Below are positions 10,507-22,069 of a DNA stretch of 64,000 nt, piece after piece. This stretch comes from Artocarpus heterophyllus. Its lineage: Eukaryota; Streptophyta; Magnoliopsida; Rosales; Moraceae. How positions within the stretch are numbered: position 1 is the stretch's first letter; the number at the start of each line of letters is the position of its first letter. The position numbers and the translations under genes are program-made. The stretch spans positions 24,462,728 through 24,526,727 of the forward strand of contig CM046354.1 in the NCBI GenBank assembly GCA_025403435.1. Direction: 5' to 3'. The notes under the pieces are model-generated. The model worked only from the letters and a program-made list of their open reading frames with translations. It was not told the DNA's origin and searched no databases.

Positions 10507-10804
10507 AGTTTCCTGTGTTTCTTTCAAAGAGAACTAAGTTGAAAAGTTTATCCGGGTTTCAGATTGTTCGTTTAACAAAGTTGTCCCGGATAGGAAAATA
10601 AATATTGGAAAACCGGCACTATTGGATTTGTTTTTGTTATCCTCTGTAAGACATAATGAATGTTCAATCGTCTTTTTTTATGGCAGCTGCAACTCGTGTG
10701 GATTTTTGGGAGGTCAACTTGACATTGTTGCTCTCTCATATCTCTTTATAAATCATTAGAATTTCAAAATTTTGCACTGCACGAGTCCACCTTGTGTTTA
10801 TAAA
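10507..10804. other. Possible 3' UTR and intergenic sequence
   Basis: Non-coding sequence between the stop at 10506 and the LTR starting at 10805. No clear feature. Confidence 0.4.
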
Positions 10805-13031
10805 TGTCACGTCCCGAAGCACCAGAGGTGACGTGGTGGATTAATTAAGTGAATTAAACCAAAATCTTTGATTAAAAACACCAATTAAATGTTTTGGGTT
10901 ATTTGAAAGACGTGATAGTTTTAAAAACTCTTCAAAATAATTATCGTTATTTTAAAACAGTTAATCATAAAATAAAATAGCAAAGACAGAAGAACATAAG
11001 CCGGGTCCTACCGAACCCACATTGGTGTATACATATGGTATCGACAATAAAATAATACAATCACGGTTCAATATGAGAGATAAAATTTTAAATAATCCAT
11101 GCCTTGATTAAAATGAAAAAATAACCAAAACAAAATTCCTACAACTCACATGTTTGTTCTGCCGTCTCCCAATCGATCCTAAGCTGCAATCCACCTAGGA
11201 GGAAAGGTTTTTAAAACAAATAAAGAAATGTGAGCGGAAGGCTTAGTAGGACTAGATTTAGAAAACATAAGTTCTAAACATAAATTCTCATATTTGAAAA
11301 TAATTCACGAAATTTCAAAAGGATAAATAAATCATATTTAAATTCATCCTTACCTTTAGAATCCTTATTCATCTGAAATTATTGTTTATTAAATAGCTCT
11401 TTGGCAAAGCCATACTATCACCACCATAGTGACCCAACTAGCTTTCGGGACCTGCCCAAGGTTGTGTTATCCACGACTTAATCTCTATATATGGCATCAT
11501 GCTCTATTTTATCATTCGGGACGGTAATAACCAACACGTCCGGTGTCATATCATTATCATGTCTCACTTACCGGATATTCTCATTACGTTCATTATTTGA
11601 TTCATTATGATCATTTATTCTTCAGCAAGTAATGAAAAATACTAAGAAGTTCATTTTAATCATTTCTTAAAAATCAATTCGAAAGAAATCAATTGGCAAT
11701 AAGTCTTTTGTGGCCAAGGCCCTCTTTAAAAGTATTTAAAACATTTTGTCATTTATTGAAAACATTTTGAAAGAATCTTTAAGGCCAAAACCATTTAAAA
11801 ACTTGGCTATCAAATAAGGGGTAGAAGTCCTACCTCGATACTCTACGTCATGACCCAACACCGTAGTCCTGACCCGCTATATGTTAGCTCTACGGAACCA
11901 CGATCAACTTTTAAAGTAAATTAAGCTTTATCAAAATCTAACTCAGAGTATTCTACAATACTATACTATCTTATGGTGTCTTAGTATGCCTTTAAGGGTC
12001 ACAAAATCATATCATGAGGTTAAAATCTTTATCTAGGTTTTTAAACGATGGAAAACAGGTGAAAAAAAGCAAAATTTCATGAAATCTGATCGGCCTGTAG
12101 AACTTCTCTGTCCGGCCTACCGAACTATACAGTTCGGCCTGTTGGCCATGCAGCACCAGCCTACCAAACTGGCTCAGGTTTGGCCTGCCGATGTTTAAGA
12201 TCAACCTGCCGAACTAGAAAAATCTAGGGACCTGAGGCTTTGAGTCTCGGCCTCCCCAAATTCAAATTTTTATTTTAAACCTGTTTTTCTCAATTCTCAA
12301 ACATGGGTAATGTTCATAAATGATAGAAAAACATACTAAAGCACTTCTAAACAACTTTAAACAAGATTTACATAAAAGATTTTTGAATAAATCCAAAAAT
12401 GGAGAAAAAGAGGAAATTGCGATTCAATCCGATTTTAGTGAAATCAAATCCAGATTCTAGGTAATTTGGACTTTATTAACTTAGATTTAAGGTTTCTTAA
12501 GCTCTAGAAACTCAAATTTTAACATTTCAAAGAAATTTAATGAATTGGGAACAAAGTTTGAAATTTAAAAGTTGAGAAAACTGACCTCAAATCCGAGCTT
12601 TAAATTAGGTTTACGGAGACCAAATCTTGCTCATTGAACTTCCAATCCAGCTGAGGTTGAAAGCTTTTGCTCAAATTTTTTGAATAAAAATCAAGAGGGA
12701 AAGGAGAAACGGAGAGAGAGCGTGAGAGTAGAAGAGAGAGAGCAGGGGAAAGAAAGAGAGAAAAATGAAAGAAAAAGAAGAGAGGAAGAGGGGATTAAAC
12801 AGAGGGAAATATGGTTATACGAAATGAAAATCATGTTCCAACACATCAAAATGGACATATTAGACATTTGACAAATTGTTTTGTTTTAAGATTTAAAATA
12901 ACAAATAATAATAACTAAAGGTGAGATAAATTTAAAATGTACCATAAAATACTTAAATTAAATTTAAATCACATTAAAGCATACAAATCTACTATTTACA
13001 TGCTAACCTTAATTAAATTTTGGGTGTTACA
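10805..13031 (-). mobile_element. Probable solo LTR of a Ty3/gypsy-like element
   Basis: Read on the minus strand it starts TGTAACACCC and ends GACGTGACA, the TG...CA ends and 'AACACCC' start typical of large gypsy and LARD LTRs. Flanks are ATAAA and AAAAA, an imperfect duplication at best. It has no coding content; a purine-rich stretch near 12680-12790 makes a spurious open frame. At 12080-12215 it contains a cluster of TCGGCCTGCCGA-like palindromes like those in the Copia LTRs. It could also be a fragment with chance-like ends. Confidence 0.6.
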
Positions 13032-13489
13032 AAAAAATATCAAAAGTAAGCCTAAATCATTTAAATTTTGGGGGTTGTGCTGGGTTGGGAAAATAGTTGC
13101 TTTATGTTGTAAAAGACAATTCCATGTTATGATTATTTGGATGAGCATATAGATTGTAAGTACACATTGCATCAAGTTTAGTTGGGTGTCTTGGCTATCC
13201 ACATCAGTAATATGATAATCTGGGACTGATGCTCAGCAAAAATATTGATCCGCCATCACTAGATTTAGACCAACAAAAAAAAAAAAAAGAGCCAATATCA
13301 GGAAAGGGGGTCAGAAGAGCGGTCCAGAAACATAAATATGGCTGTAACTTTTGAATAGGCTATCGTGTACAAATACAATCTCCCCTCTATAATACAGAAA
13401 ACCCTGATTCTTGAACTAATATACAAAACTGACAGTTTCTCCTAAAATACAGTTTGAATACTTATTTGAATAGCACAATTTGCATGATA
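13032..13489. other. 3' flank of the minus-strand coiled-coil gene
   Basis: AT-rich sequence between the LTR and the stop codon at 13490, likely holding the 3' UTR of the minus-strand gene. No coding features. Confidence 0.5.
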
Positions 13490-16400
13490 CTACCGATACA
13501 TATTGGGTCTACCGTGATCATTAATACACGAAAATCTATCTGCAGGCGACTCAAATGACTTGCTACTGGGAAAGGGTCTCCGCAATCCTTCATCGCATGG
13601 TACCCGTGGCATTAAGTCTTGAAAAGGGGGATATGATGGATGAGGCGGATAGTTACTGTATCTATTGACTGAGGATAGGCCAGTATCAAAGTGCGAACCG
13701 AAGCGTGAAGTCAATGTAGAACCTCTCGACTCTGACACCACCAAGCTATTTGTGAGAAACCGATAATCAGGAGGAAATCCTGAGCCATTCTCAAGGTAAG
13801 GGGTGGTGATGAATCGATCAGGCGTGGTTAACACAACTGTATTATCAGGATAATACGATTCTAGAGATAAGCGAGGCCCTGAAGCTAGGAAGTTGGTTCG
13901 AGTATTAGCTTCTCCCGTGGCAAAATCAGTTGGCAGTCTAAAAAGCCCAGCACACCCAACAGGAATCTCCATTCTGTCCCCAACCCTTATACCAGGTTGA
14001 GGCGGCTCAATCAATTTATTAACACTCGAAGTAGCTGTAGTAGTACCTTCTGGTGGCAATCTGTTGATTTTCTGCTGTAGCGAAAGCTTTGCCTGCTTGA
14101 GTGCATCCAACACACCACCTAACGCAACATGCGAGTCGTGAGGTACCAATGCATTGAGATCATTTTGGCTCCCTGTAAAATCCCTTTTATGGGAGCCACT
14201 GCCTGCATCGGATAAAGTGCCGCCATCCAAAGACTGGTTGGGAAGTGGCCCATGCACAAATGGGTCGTGATGGACATTTTCTGAAGGTTGAAAATCACGG
14301 TTTTCCAGGCTCTCTTGGGATTCCTTTTCCTTTGCTGCGGGGAATGCAAATTCTTGGGCTTGAAATTTGAGAGCAACAGGGTCGGCACTGCTGCTTGTCT
14401 GAACCATCAAGTCCCCCACATGCGATGGTGGTAGAAAGCCATTAGCTTGTGGTTTAGATGATTCCTTGGATACATCAACTTTCATTGATTTCGCCCCTTC
14501 GGCTTCTGTGATATCTATCCCTACATTGCACAACATTTGAGCCTTGACTTCATCTCTTTCCTCGGTTACATCCGAGTGGTTCCCAGGGTCATAAGAATCC
14601 TGCATGAACCAGTAATCGACCAGTTAGACTTTGACAAAATAAGATCCCAAGAAACAAATGCAAAGGAACAAACTTTATTGAGCACAAATCAATCTTTACA
14701 GAACGCAAAATGGAGCATAACTGGAGATTAAATCATAAGAAGCAAGGAGAAAAACTAAATTTAATTTCAACAACTGCAAACCAACATCTAAATATAAGAA
14801 GGGAAAAAATAATAAGTCTAATCTTCGGAGAAAAAAAAAAAAAGAAAGCCAGTACCTTCTATTTTGTAACATAGATTGTGATTATTCAAGAACAAATACA
14901 TCAAGGTACAGGATTTTTTTTTCTTTTTTCTTTCTTTCTTTTATTTATTATTATTATTATTTTCCTTTTTTTATTTGGAAAGAGAGAGAATAAATTTCAT
15001 ATTCAACTTTCAAATGTTTGAGTATTAGTAAATACTTTCACCAGAACATCAAGGACAAGCAGAGACAGGATTAAATAGCTGCAATAAGCAGAGAAAAGTT
15101 TGTTTTTTTCCCCCGCAAGGAAAGTTGTTTTAGCCCCACCAAAGAAACTTTTTCCACTCAAACAAAATAGTTCACATCAAAAGCAACAAAAGTAAAAGTG
15201 CAACATTCTTTATTTGTCGTGCAACAAAAATAAAAGATCAAAAGACCAAACAGATGTCTAATAATAAACATGAAACAGATCCCAGATTTATATCCCAGAA
15301 ATGCATACCGGTGTACTAGTGTCATTTTCTCTATACTTCTCTTCCCACTCTCTTTGAGCCTTTTCCATCTCCTCATACTGGCCAATAAGTTGTGCCCGAT
15401 GTTCTAGTGCCTCTTTCATGTCTTTCTCTTGCCCATGGCCGTTGACATCAAGGTGCTTGGGTATGCTTCTGTCATTTTCAACACTTCCTGGAAGAGGATT
15501 CTCGGATAGTACTTTCTGGATTTCAGAATCTACTCTTACAACCACAGGGTTAGAATCCAAGTAATCTGGACCACCTTCTGGTGGAGTAGCAGCTCCATTT
15601 TCTTGAGAATTAAACTTGATAAGCTCTGTTTTATCCCCTTCAACCACCGGTCTGAGAATACAAAACAAGACAGTTACAATTCTGTAAGACACATGGCCCT
15701 TTTAGCATAGGTTTTGATTTTTCTTTTACATAGTTGAAGAAGAGAAAGTAAAAGTCCTCGCTCTTAAGTTGAATAAAAGAAAAGATGTGAAAGAGCTTTT
15801 TAAGGCATGAAAGAGAGTTTCTTTCTTTCTTTCGTTTTTCCATTTGTCTATAAGAAGGTAATATATAAGATAAAAGACTTTATACATTTACAAGTAAAAC
15901 TACTTTCCCTCTTTTTACTAAAGCTCTTCTAGGAGAAGCCCAGTAGGCCCCACCTGGCTTCTTCTAAAAGAGCTTCTAGCAATTAAAACCTCCCCCAATA
16001 TTCATCCAAACACCTCTGGAAGCATTTTTGGCTCAAGAAGCCAAGATATGGATCTTCAAAGATCTTTCAAACAGACTGTTTCCCAAAAGGAAAGCTTTAG
16101 CATAGAAAGCGTGGTATCCTATAGGGCTTGGATAACATTATGATATGACAGGAAATCCTTCTTTAGTCTTTCCCAATGTCAAGCTGCAGACCTTCATTCA
16201 TTGCACTTGATTTAGGGCTGACAGTAAACGTGTTCGTATCATGTTTGTGTTGGCACATTTACAGCACGGCACGTTTAGGCCGAGCACGAGCACGAACACG
16301 ATACGATTACTAAACATGCCAGAAATGCAAATACGAACACAACCACTTATGGCAAGCGTAACATGGCACGACACGATTAACAAAATTACTAAGCGGGCAA

Positions 16401-17499
16401 TGACGGGTTGACACGATAACAACACGCATATAGCACGTTTATGACCCAATTAACTAAAAATTAAAAAAAAAATTAAAATTTAAAAATTTAAAAAAATTAA
16501 AAAAAAAACCAATACAAAAATACAATAACCAATTAATACTAACCTACTACAAATATTTCAAATATTTTGATTTTTAAGTTTAAATGTGTTATAAATAGAC
16601 GGGTCGTGTCGTGTCTTGTCGACACGTTTATGGCCCGTTTAATTAAACGTGTTAAGGCATGTTAGGCGTATTAGTACAAATCTAGCCCGTTTATTTTCAT
16701 GTTATTCGTGCCAACCTATTTAAGGTCCAATTAATAAACGTGCGATCCAAACCCATTTATCTAGTATCATTTTCGTATCGTGTCATCGTGCTATGTCTGA
16801 AATTGCCGGCCCTAACTTGATTGTTGCTAAAATTGCAATGAACAGTCAAACAGGTGAAGGTGATACTGGAAACTTCAAAGCTCAGTTCTTATGTCCGATC
16901 CAGGTTCTTGCACTAGTTACTAGTCTACAAATCCACCAGGTATTTATTAGAATAAATTTACAAACCATTAGAACTCCACAAAAACTAAACAATCTATCCT
17001 GACAAGAGACAAAATGAAGAGGGCACTAGTGACAAGGCAGAGGTAAGACTAACCTTGATTCTCTGGGTCTTATCTGGCGGCAGGATTTACCAAGCTTTGG
17101 AGAAGAAGAACCAAAGGATAATGACAAAGCATTCCGTCTTCTCACAGACTGATCCTTGTACTTTTCACGAGAACGTGATGAATCGCTACGACCTTTCCAA
17201 GACAAGCTTCTACTATTCATTGGAGAAGAATCAAAATCAGACCCCAAAAGTTCTTCCAAGTCACTTCGTTTGTAAACAACAGAACGCTCCTCTCCATTTG
17301 TGTAATTATTAGCCACCAGGGATTCCCGATGAGTCTCTTGGTCAGAGCCTGAATCATAGGTCTCGGAAGCATCACTTATTCCCCAGCTCTCCAAAATGGA
17401 GAGAACATCCACTGCGGCGTTCTCAGCCATCTTTCTTTGAAGAGAAACAATTCTAAGTTGTTCCTCCAATTCCTCTACCTAATTGCCATCAAGAAAAAG

Positions 17500-17540
<41 letters not shown>

Positions 17541-18346
17541 AAAGAACAAGAACAACCTTGTGTGAGAAGCAAGCGAGAGCGAGAGAGAGAGACGCCATAT
17601 ATTTGCAAAGATTAACAGCCAGCATACCCTTTTTTCCAGTTCATCAGCTCTTTGTCTTGTGCTTCTCGAGACAGACCTCTCCGTGAGCAACCGTGCACGG
17701 AGGAATTCGATAGTCATTGCGGTAGAATGAGAATCCTCCATGCTAGAACTAATCCTGATCAATAACAATAAGCACCACTTTGTTATGACTAAATCGACAA
17801 AAAATACAAAGCCAAAAATTTCAACATGTGGTTCAGGTACTTGTGTTTCTAAATGCCCACTCAGAGTGCCTATATCTGGATCCGTTATAATGCCTCAACA
17901 CATGAACCAAACAACACCAGAAATCACTTTTTAAGTCATTTTCAAACTTATGACATATAACCCCCCAAGTTTTCAATAAATAAACATGAATCTTTAATCA
18001 TCCACATCAACAATGAGAAGACAAAAACTAATTTAAAATCGGGTAAAACAAAAGCTTTGAATTAAAAATTTTCAATAATTCTTGTCATTGTCATGGAAAA
18101 AATTGTAAAATACCAGCTCTAATTTGTAACTCAGAAAGTCAAAATAGCTTAAAGCTCAATTTTGTTTCCTCTACATGCCTTAAGCGGTTAATAACATAAA
18201 TCCTATTCTTGGTTAAACTTCGAAAAAAAAGGAAAAATGTTTGAACTTCGAAAGTTCAAGCTAAAGAGCACCAGAACAAAACTAATTGGAAGATACCAAG
18301 ATAATCTTTACCTCTGATCTGGCTTTTCCTGATTGGAATTAGCCAT
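13490..18346 (-). CDS. Plant coiled-coil protein, unknown function (five exons)
   Basis: CDS is complement(13490-14599, 15309-15651, 17054-17478, 17628-17754, 18312-18346). Every junction is GT-AG in phase and the sum is 2040 nt, 679 residues plus stop. The start is ATG at 18346 (MANSNQEKPDQR). Residues about 27-80 form a Leu/Glu/Arg-rich coiled coil (LRARLLTERSVSRS, DELEKRVEELEEQLR). Residues about 90-195 are acidic then Ser/Arg-rich and basic. A second helix (EHRAQLIGQYEEMEKAQREW) lies near 270-305 and a third (LDALKQAKLSLQQKI) near 470-490. The C-terminus is low-complexity, rich in Pro, Ser and Tyr. There is no signal peptide or membrane helix. It looks like a cytoskeletal or trafficking scaffold, which is inference only. 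The intact frame across five exons suggests a working gene. Confidence 0.85.
14600..15308 (-). other. Intron 4 of the coiled-coil gene
   Basis: Minus-strand intron between exon 4 and exon 5, with GTATGC donor and TGCAG acceptor. It holds long A and T tracts near 14830-14970 and no other feature. Confidence 0.7.
15920..15976. repeat. Short hairpin MITE-like fragment
   Basis: Two arms of about 23 bp, AAAGCTCTTCTAGGAGAAGCC and GGCTTCTTCTAAAAGAGCTT, are near-perfect reverse complements around a 10-bp loop. This resembles the terminal hairpins of miniature DNA transposons. No target duplication was identified. Confidence 0.6.
16213..16814. mobile_element. Non-autonomous hAT transposon, 602 bp
   Basis: The ends are TAGGGCTGACA at 16213 and, reverse-complemented, TAGGGCCGGCA at 16814. 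The element is flanked by a perfect 8-bp duplication ACTTGATT (16205-16212 and 16815-16822), the hAT-superfamily length. Subterminal regions on both sides are dense in CACGA/ACACG motifs (for example near 16264-16305 and 16601-16627), as expected of transposase-binding repeats. The AT-rich core codes for nothing. It lies inside intron 3 of the coiled-coil gene. Confidence 0.93.
17505..17534. repeat. (TA)n microsatellite in intron 2
   Basis: About 15 uninterrupted TA units lie in the 149-bp intron between exons 2 and 3 of the coiled-coil gene. Confidence 0.95.
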
Positions 18347-19498
18347 TGTCAGAGCAAAAAAAATCAAAAGTCCAACTTCAGAAAACCAGCTTCGCAATAG
18401 TAAGACTTTAGAAGAAGAAGGAAAAGAAGAAGAATTTCTGAATAAGAGTGGAGTTGAAGCCTCAGGAACGTGGAATTGAACAGAACCCAGGTGTGAGGTT
18501 CGCACAAAAGGGGGCTTAAAGCAAAAGAGAAATGGAGGACCAATCGTTCCAAGACGAAGAAGGAAACGCCGTTGATAACCCTAACGCAGACCCTTTTCTT
18601 TTTATTTTTTTTTGGTGCCTTTTCACTGTTGAGAATGTGAAGTACAACTCTAGAGAGAGAGAAAGAGAGAGAGAACGGGGTCCGTGGAGAATGAATAGAG
18701 GAAGCTTCTGTACGCAACCACTGGATGGGAATGGAAGTTTTAGGCCAATAGCAATGATTTTTTTGTGGGTCCGACTGCTACCACGTCTTGTGGTGTGAAG
18801 CTTTTGATTTTGTTTTTTTATTTTTTAGTTTTTTGCTATGAAGTGGAGGTTTGCTTTATTTACTGCTTTCGTTCACTTTTATATATGAGTGAAAGTGAAG
18901 AGAAAAATATATTGAAAGAATTTTGAGTGGAAAATTAATACGCTGGGATGTTTAATAAAATAAAAATTAAAATATGAAAAAAAAAATAGATGAAAGTAGT
19001 AATATATATGTCTCGTTAAAATTAATCTTTTTAAATATAGATAAATTTTGTAAGGAAAAAATTTGACAACATTACAAAATAAATGAAGTTATTAATTTAT
19101 TTTTCTTTTCTACCAAAATTCCAACAAAAAATTTAAGCACCAAATTAAGAAAATATTTAAATAATATTTAAACAAAATGATAATTGTATTAATTGCAGTT
19201 TTTTCACATTTTTGGTTTTTCTTGCAATACTAAACAAGAGAAAATAAAATCATTTTCTTTCTATCTTCACATACCAAACAAGTAAAGAGAAAATCAAAAT
19301 CTTTTCTTTTCCTACAATTTTCTTTCATTCATAATTTTCTGATCTCTCCTATTTTCTATCATTCTTACCAAACATAGCATTAGTTTTTCTAGTAGAAGCT
19401 GTTATTATTATAAAAAAAAAAGTGTACATTACAAAAATAGTTTATATAGGAGAGGATTTTCCAACTAAATAAGCTCATCATCTTTATTAAGAGCATAA
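18347..19498. other. 5' region of the coiled-coil gene and intergenic DNA
   Basis: The first few hundred bases left of the start codon (18347 rightward) should hold the 5' UTR and promoter. They contain a CT-rich tract on the gene strand (18652-18674) typical of plant core promoters or 5' UTRs. From about 18840 to 19498 the sequence is AT-rich with no gene or element ends. Confidence 0.55.
18652..18674 (-). promoter_or_regulatory. CT/GA-rich tract near the gene 5' end
   Basis: On the minus strand this is a CTCTCTC run about 310 bp upstream of the start codon. Such pyrimidine patches are common at plant transcription starts; the role here is inferred from position only. Confidence 0.4.
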
Positions 19499-20196
19499 TG
19501 TCACAAGCCGCATAATATTTGTGTCATCCAAACCATTGGAGGCTCACGAAGACTCTAGGATTCTCTAGAGTATTCTCTAAATGTGGGAATCAATTAAAAT
19601 ACTCTAGAACATACTAGAGAAATCAAGGCAATAAGATAGAGTCATAGAGTTTCTAGAATGCTCCACAATATTCTAAAAGCTTCCATGACATTCTAGAAGG
19701 TTCTATAATATTCTAGAAGATTCTACATGGGTGCAGAATACTCAAGAAATAGCTAGAACTCTTTGAAAGATTCTAGAACTCTTTGGAATACCCTAAAAAA
19801 CTCTAGAACTTTCTAGAACACTTGAGATACATATAACATACTAGGGTGTTGTAGAATACTCTAAAATATTCTAGGCCATGTATGTAATAGGAAATATGCT
19901 AGAATGTTCTAAGACAACTTATCTTCCATAAAAATCTAGAACCTTCCATAAAAGCCAGTGCCCTATAAATAGGGGAAGACCACCTCATTTGTAACTAATC
20001 TCCCAAAGTTTGTAAAGTTTCCACACTCTAATAAAAGCTTACTTTATGCTTTACATCCTTAGTTTTCTCTCAAGTGTTCTTACTTAACTATCATCATTCT
20101 TGCCTTACGTTGTGAGTTCGGAAGAATTCAAGGCTGACTTAGCATCGAGATTGCTAAGGCCGCATGGTCGTGTGTGGAAAAAGTAAGGCCATGGCA
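19499..20196 (+). repeat. Chromovirus 5' LTR
   Basis: It begins TGTCACAAGCCGC and ends GGCCATGGCA, 698 bp, directly before the primer-binding site. It pairs with the copy at 24890 with scattered substitutions. A likely TATA box is 'cctataaatagggg' near 19961-19974. Its upstream half is packed with TTCTAGAA-type repeats forming heat-shock-element arrangements. Confidence 0.9.
19691..19818 (+). promoter_or_regulatory. Cluster of heat-shock-element-like triplets in chromovirus U3
   Basis: Three perfect three-unit arrays occur: TTCTAGAAGGTTC at 19691-19703, TTCTAGAAGATTC at 19711-19723 and GAACTTTCTAGAA at 19806-19818. Each has nGAAn units alternating in orientation with 2-bp gaps, the consensus bound by heat-shock factors. 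They lie about 145-275 bp upstream of the TATA-like box. Activity is inferred. Confidence 0.55.
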
Positions 20197-20210
20197 TTGG
20201 TATCAAAGCC
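20197..20210 (+). other. Primer-binding site, initiator tRNA-Met type
   Basis: TTGGTATCAAAGCC follows the LTR terminus immediately. It differs by one base from the TGGTATCAGAGCC sequence used by most plant LTR elements primed by initiator tRNA-Met. Confidence 0.85.
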
Positions 20211-20222
20211 TCGGTTTAGCCA

Positions 20223-21461
20223 TGATCAAAACAAAAACAACTATAGGAATGGACACTACAAATGTGGAGACGTCGGAACAAAGGTGGGGTCGTGAATTGC
20301 AACTTGATCCCACAACACCAAAGCCACGGGGGAAGCCCAAGGACACGGTTCTAGCTTTGATGCACGCTCAACTTGGGTGGAGGATAGCGTGAGTGCTTGG
20401 GATGCATGGATGGACAACATAGACCAATGGTTGGATGGTCCAGAGGCGAAGGATGCCAAACTCCATGGGGCCATGTGTGAGTCCCTTGGCAAGCTAAAAA
20501 GGTCCTTAAGAAAGGACATTTGGGAGCTTTGAAAAGAGCTCTCGGTAGAGGTGGCTTGCATTCGAGATGTGTACCAGAGGGAGATCAATAACATGCTTAT
20601 CCAATTAGAAGAAGCATGTGCCGACCTTGCATTGTGCAAGCGAGCAGTTGCAACCGGTCCTATCACACCTACCGTAGAGGCACGCAAGATTGATGTGCCA
20701 AAACCTAAGAGCTTTACATGCACGCGTAATGCTCGAGAGGTAGACAACTTTCTTTGGGGATTGGAGCAATACTTTGGTGCCACAGGCATTGTAGAGGATG
20801 CTTCTAAGATCCAAACTGCCGCTTTATACCTCACAGACACCACCATTTATGGTGATGAAGAAGGCAAGAGGACATCAAGAGAGGTACGTGCACCATCACC
20901 ACTTTTGATGCCTTTAAAAATGAACTGAAAAGGCAATTCTATCCAAAGAATGCCGAGGAAGAGGCACTTGGTTGCTTACGAAGACTTAAACAATCGAGTA
21001 GTATCTAGGACTACATGAAGGATTTCACAAATCTCATTCTAGAGATTCTGGATATGTTCGACAAGGACTCCCTTTTCTTTTTTATGGATGGGCTACAACC
21101 CTAGGCAAAGATCAAGCTTAGGCGTCGTGGAGTACAAGACCTCGCTACAACCATTTTGGTTGTTGAGAGCTCGATCGACTACTCAAGCCAAAGGGAGTCC
21201 AAGTCCAAAGAGAAGAAAGGCAACACCAACAAAGGTAGGGGAGACCACTCGAAGAACTATCACAAGGAGGGAGGCAATGACCATGCCTCGTCCAAGCAAA
21301 AGGATAAGACCGAGCAAAAAGAGGGTCAAGACAATTCTAGACCCAAAAATAATTGCATCTTATGTGATTGGCCTCATTGGATTCTTAATTGTCCTAAGAG
21401 AAAGGCCCTTAATGCCATGACTACATCCTTTGAAGAACAAGGGATAAAAGGTAATAAGTAG
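20223..21461 (+). pseudogene. Chromovirus gag, broken
   Basis: The frame starts near ATG 20223 but shifts and meets stops. The clearest piece, 20551-20928, carries the capsid-like 'FLWGLEQYFG' helix. A basic Lys-rich region follows, and a zinc knuckle at 21354-21392 reads CILCDWPH....C (CX2CX3HX4C, one residue shorter than the usual CX2CX4HX4C, as seen in several plant chromoviruses). Gag would package the element RNA. The protein cannot be made intact here. Confidence 0.75.
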
Positions 21462-21539
21462 AGTGTTTTATGTCTGCTCCATGCAACTCTTGAATGTTAT
21501 TCAGGGAACTCCAAAGACTCAAGCCAAGGGATTATTATT

Positions 21540-21914
21540 CGTGGATGCTAGCTAATATCAACGAGAAGGACACCAAGGCTTTGATTGACATAAGTGCAGT
21601 CTCACAACTTTATCTCTATTAAAGAAGCCCAAAGGTTAAGCCTTAAGGTAGTTGGTGGAAGAGGCTCCATCAAATCCGTTAACTCGTTGGCCAAGCCTAT
21701 TCAAGGCATAGCCAGGGGGGTAAAGACCACCCTTGGGGCATGGGTAAGTCATTTGGATTTATCTATGGTACCTATGGACAACTTCAAAGTTGTTTTTGGT
21801 ATGGAGTTTCTCAATCAAGTGAAGGCTTTCCCAGTTCCATTTGCCAACACCATGTGCATATTAGACGGCAAAAAGACTTGTATGGTACCTAAAGTTAGGT
21901 CTACCAAGACGTAG
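21540..21914 (+). pseudogene. Chromovirus aspartic protease, broken
   Basis: ALIDISA at 21578-21598 is where the aspartic protease active site (normally D-S/T-G-A) lies; the Gly is Ser here and the next codons change frame. Downstream KVVFGMEFLNQ matches the family's 'V.LGM.WL' strand. The protease would cut the polyprotein. The altered active site and frame change make this copy inactive. Confidence 0.65.
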
Positions 21915-22069
21915 TTCAAGATGTTGTCTGCTATGTAATTCAAGAAAGGCTTGAGGAAGGAAAAGGATAGCTACTTAGCTATTCTCAAGGAGTATGATGA
22001 TGAAGAATCATCTACTTAATCCACCATGCTGAAGGAGGTACAGAATGTTCTTGATGAGTTCAAGGATGT

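Larger units (their letters stand above)
15652..17053 (-). other. Intron 3 of the coiled-coil gene
   Basis: Minus-strand intron of 1.4 kb with a GTTAGT donor and CTCAG acceptor. It contains a short hairpin element (15920-15976) and a complete non-autonomous hAT element (16213-16814); the remainder is unremarkable. Confidence 0.75.

Noticed and set aside
12680..12871. Open frame rich in Arg, Glu and Lys within the probable solo LTR
   Set aside because: It comes from a GA-rich simple tract; amino-acid composition is an artefact of low complexity.
18364..18717. 117-codon minus-strand frame upstream of the coiled-coil gene
   Set aside because: It covers the CT-rich 5' region and overlaps the true first exon in another frame; the true start at 18346 is supported by in-phase splicing across all five exons.
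20256..20846. Long minus-strand open frame across chromovirus gag
   Set aside because: It lies antisense to recognisable gag sequence and has no domain; it is a shadow frame.
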